Position numbers and translations under genes: made by a program
The notes under the pieces: generated by a model
Seen by the model: the letters and a program-made list of their open reading frames with translations, nothing else
Told to the model about the DNA's origin: nothing
Databases searched by the model: none
Assembly: GCA_946886875.1 (NCBI GenBank)
Contig: CAMPJN010000229.1
Coordinates: 1 to 6,358, forward strand
Source: an uncultured Pseudomonas sp.
Lineage (GTDB): Bacteria > Pseudomonadota > Gammaproteobacteria > Pseudomonadales > Pseudomonadaceae
DNA: 6,358 nucleotides
Reading direction: 5' to 3'
Shown here: positions 5,625 to 6,358 of the stretch, piece after piece
Numbering within the stretch: the first letter of the stretch is position 1
Layout of the letters: the number at the start of each line of letters is the position of its first letter

Positions 5625-6358
5625 ATGTGGTCCCTGATTGCCCCTATCAGCTCGTTGCTCGGTGGGGTTGCTTTGCTCCTCCTCGGCAATGGTCTGCTCA
5701 ACACCCTACTGACCCTGCGTGGCGTCGCCGAAGGCTACTCCACCGGGATGCTCGGACTGATCATGTCCGGGTACTTCGTCGGTTTTCTCCTTGGCACCTG
5801 GCTGGCGATTCCGCTGGTTCGTCGCGTTGGGCATATCCGTGCGTTTGCCTTTTGCGCCGCGTTGGCCGCAATCACCGCCCTGCTCCATTTGCTCCTGATC
5901 AATCCCTGGGCCTGGCTGTTTTTGCGCGTGCTGTACGGCTTGGCGCTGGTCGGGCTGTATATGGTGATCGAAAGCTGGCTCAACGCCCAGGTACCGGATG
6001 GCAAGCGCGGCCAGGTGTTCGCGCTGTACATGGTGGTCAACCTCGGCGCCCTGGCGGCGGCGCAGCAGCTGCTCGGGCTCGCCGAACCCACCGACTTTCT
6101 GCTGTTCGCAGTTGCCGCGATCCTGATCAGCGCCGCCTTGATGCCGATCACCCTGACCCGGCAGATCCAGCCCAGCGTGCCGGACACCATGCACACCAAT
6201 CTGCGTCAGATCGTCGGCGTCGCGCCCGTGGCGATTGCCGCCGCAGGCCTTTCCGGCCTGGCCTTGAGCGCGTTCTGGGCGATGGCGCCGGTGTATGCCA
6301 GCATGCGCGGCTTCGATGCCACCGGCGTCGGCCTGCTGATGAGCAGCGCGATTCTCGG
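5625..6358 (+). CDS. MFS transporter, YcaD-like (3' end outside window)
   Basis: This is the N-terminal 244 residues of a major facilitator superfamily secondary transporter in the inner membrane; the frame is open at the window edge. Hydrophobic segments are visible at about 4-30, 42-65, 73-92, 95-118, 131-151, 156-176, and after a hydrophilic central loop (about 178-195) at 197-226 and from 233 on, so roughly the first seven or eight of an expected twelve helices. The loop between helices 2 and 3, GTWLAIPLVRRVGHIRAF (57-74), is a motif-A variant with proline (63) where many MFS proteins have aspartate. With GLYMVIESWLN (110-120) it resembles YcaD-type transporters. The ATG follows an in-frame TAG at 5616-5618, and AGGG at 5612-5615 is a modest ribosome site nine bases ahead. 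The substrate is unknown. Total length should be near 380-400 residues if intact, which cannot be seen here. Confidence 0.9.
   Translation, partial: MWSLIAPISSLLGGVALLLLGNGLLNTLLTLRGVAEGYSTGMLGLIMSGYFVGFLLGTWLAIPLVRRVGHIRAFAFCAALAAITALLHLLLINPWAWLFLRVLYGLALVGLYMVIESWLNAQVPDGKRGQVFALYMVVNLGALAAAQQLLGLAEPTDFLLFAVAAILISAALMPITLTRQIQPSVPDTMHTNLRQIVGVAPVAIAAAGLSGLALSAFWAMAPVYASMRGFDATGVGLLMSSAIL

Noticed and set aside
5706..6199. Minus-strand open frames of 154 and 162 codons near the right end
   Set aside because: They are antisense to a clear MFS transporter frame that starts at 5625 and runs off the window; neither antisense translation resembles a protein family.
1..6358. CRISPR array, tRNA/rRNA, insertion sequence, prophage or toxin-antitoxin pair
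   Set aside because: No regularly spaced repeats, no tRNA-like cloverleaf, no transposase or integrase motif and no small paired ORFs with ribosome sites were seen on either strand.

Overview
This window looks like a Pseudomonas chromosome. The coding sequence is GC-rich, and the first three genes are an in-order phhA-phhB-phhC phenylalanine/tyrosine catabolic operon whose proteins I recognise as close to the P. aeruginosa ones. A GTTGGGCTTCGC/CGTAGGTTGGGC-type palindromic repeat in the operon is of a kind I associate with the P. stutzeri/P. mendocina side of the genus. I infer the genus with confidence; the species is not resolved.

Layout. (1) 4-2513, + strand: phhA (phenylalanine 4-hydroxylase), phhB (pterin-4a-carbinolamine dehydratase) and phhC (aromatic aminotransferase). 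PhhA hydroxylates Phe to Tyr using tetrahydropterin. PhhB dehydrates the 4a-carbinolamine so the cofactor can be recycled. PhhC transaminates Tyr/Phe to the 2-oxo acid that enters the homogentisate route. phhB and phhC overlap by 4 bases. phhA and phhB are separated by 180 bases, most of it a REP/BIME-like inverted repeat with an extra degenerate arm. (2) 2514-2599: a short convergent gap with small hairpins but no T-tract. (3) 2600-3925, - strand: an unrecognised 441-residue protein ending in a single C-terminal membrane segment, probably tail-anchored in the inner membrane. (4) 3926-4109: a divergent intergenic region with two good palindromes. (5) 4110-5489, + strand: a DUF2254-family membrane protein with a non-ATG start. 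(6) 5490-5624: an intergenic region with a 56-base stretch containing only 8 G/C, followed by a perfect 6-3-6 inverted repeat. (7) 5625 to the window edge, + strand: the N-terminal 244 residues of a YcaD-like MFS transporter, cut off by the end of the window.

No RNA gene, CRISPR array, insertion sequence or phage gene was seen. No intergenic stretch exceeds 300 bases. Apart from the repeat inside the phh operon, the unannotated tail-anchored protein and the palindromes in the two promoter-bearing gaps, the region reads as ordinary chromosomal backbone. I did not find a convincing undescribed multi-gene system.
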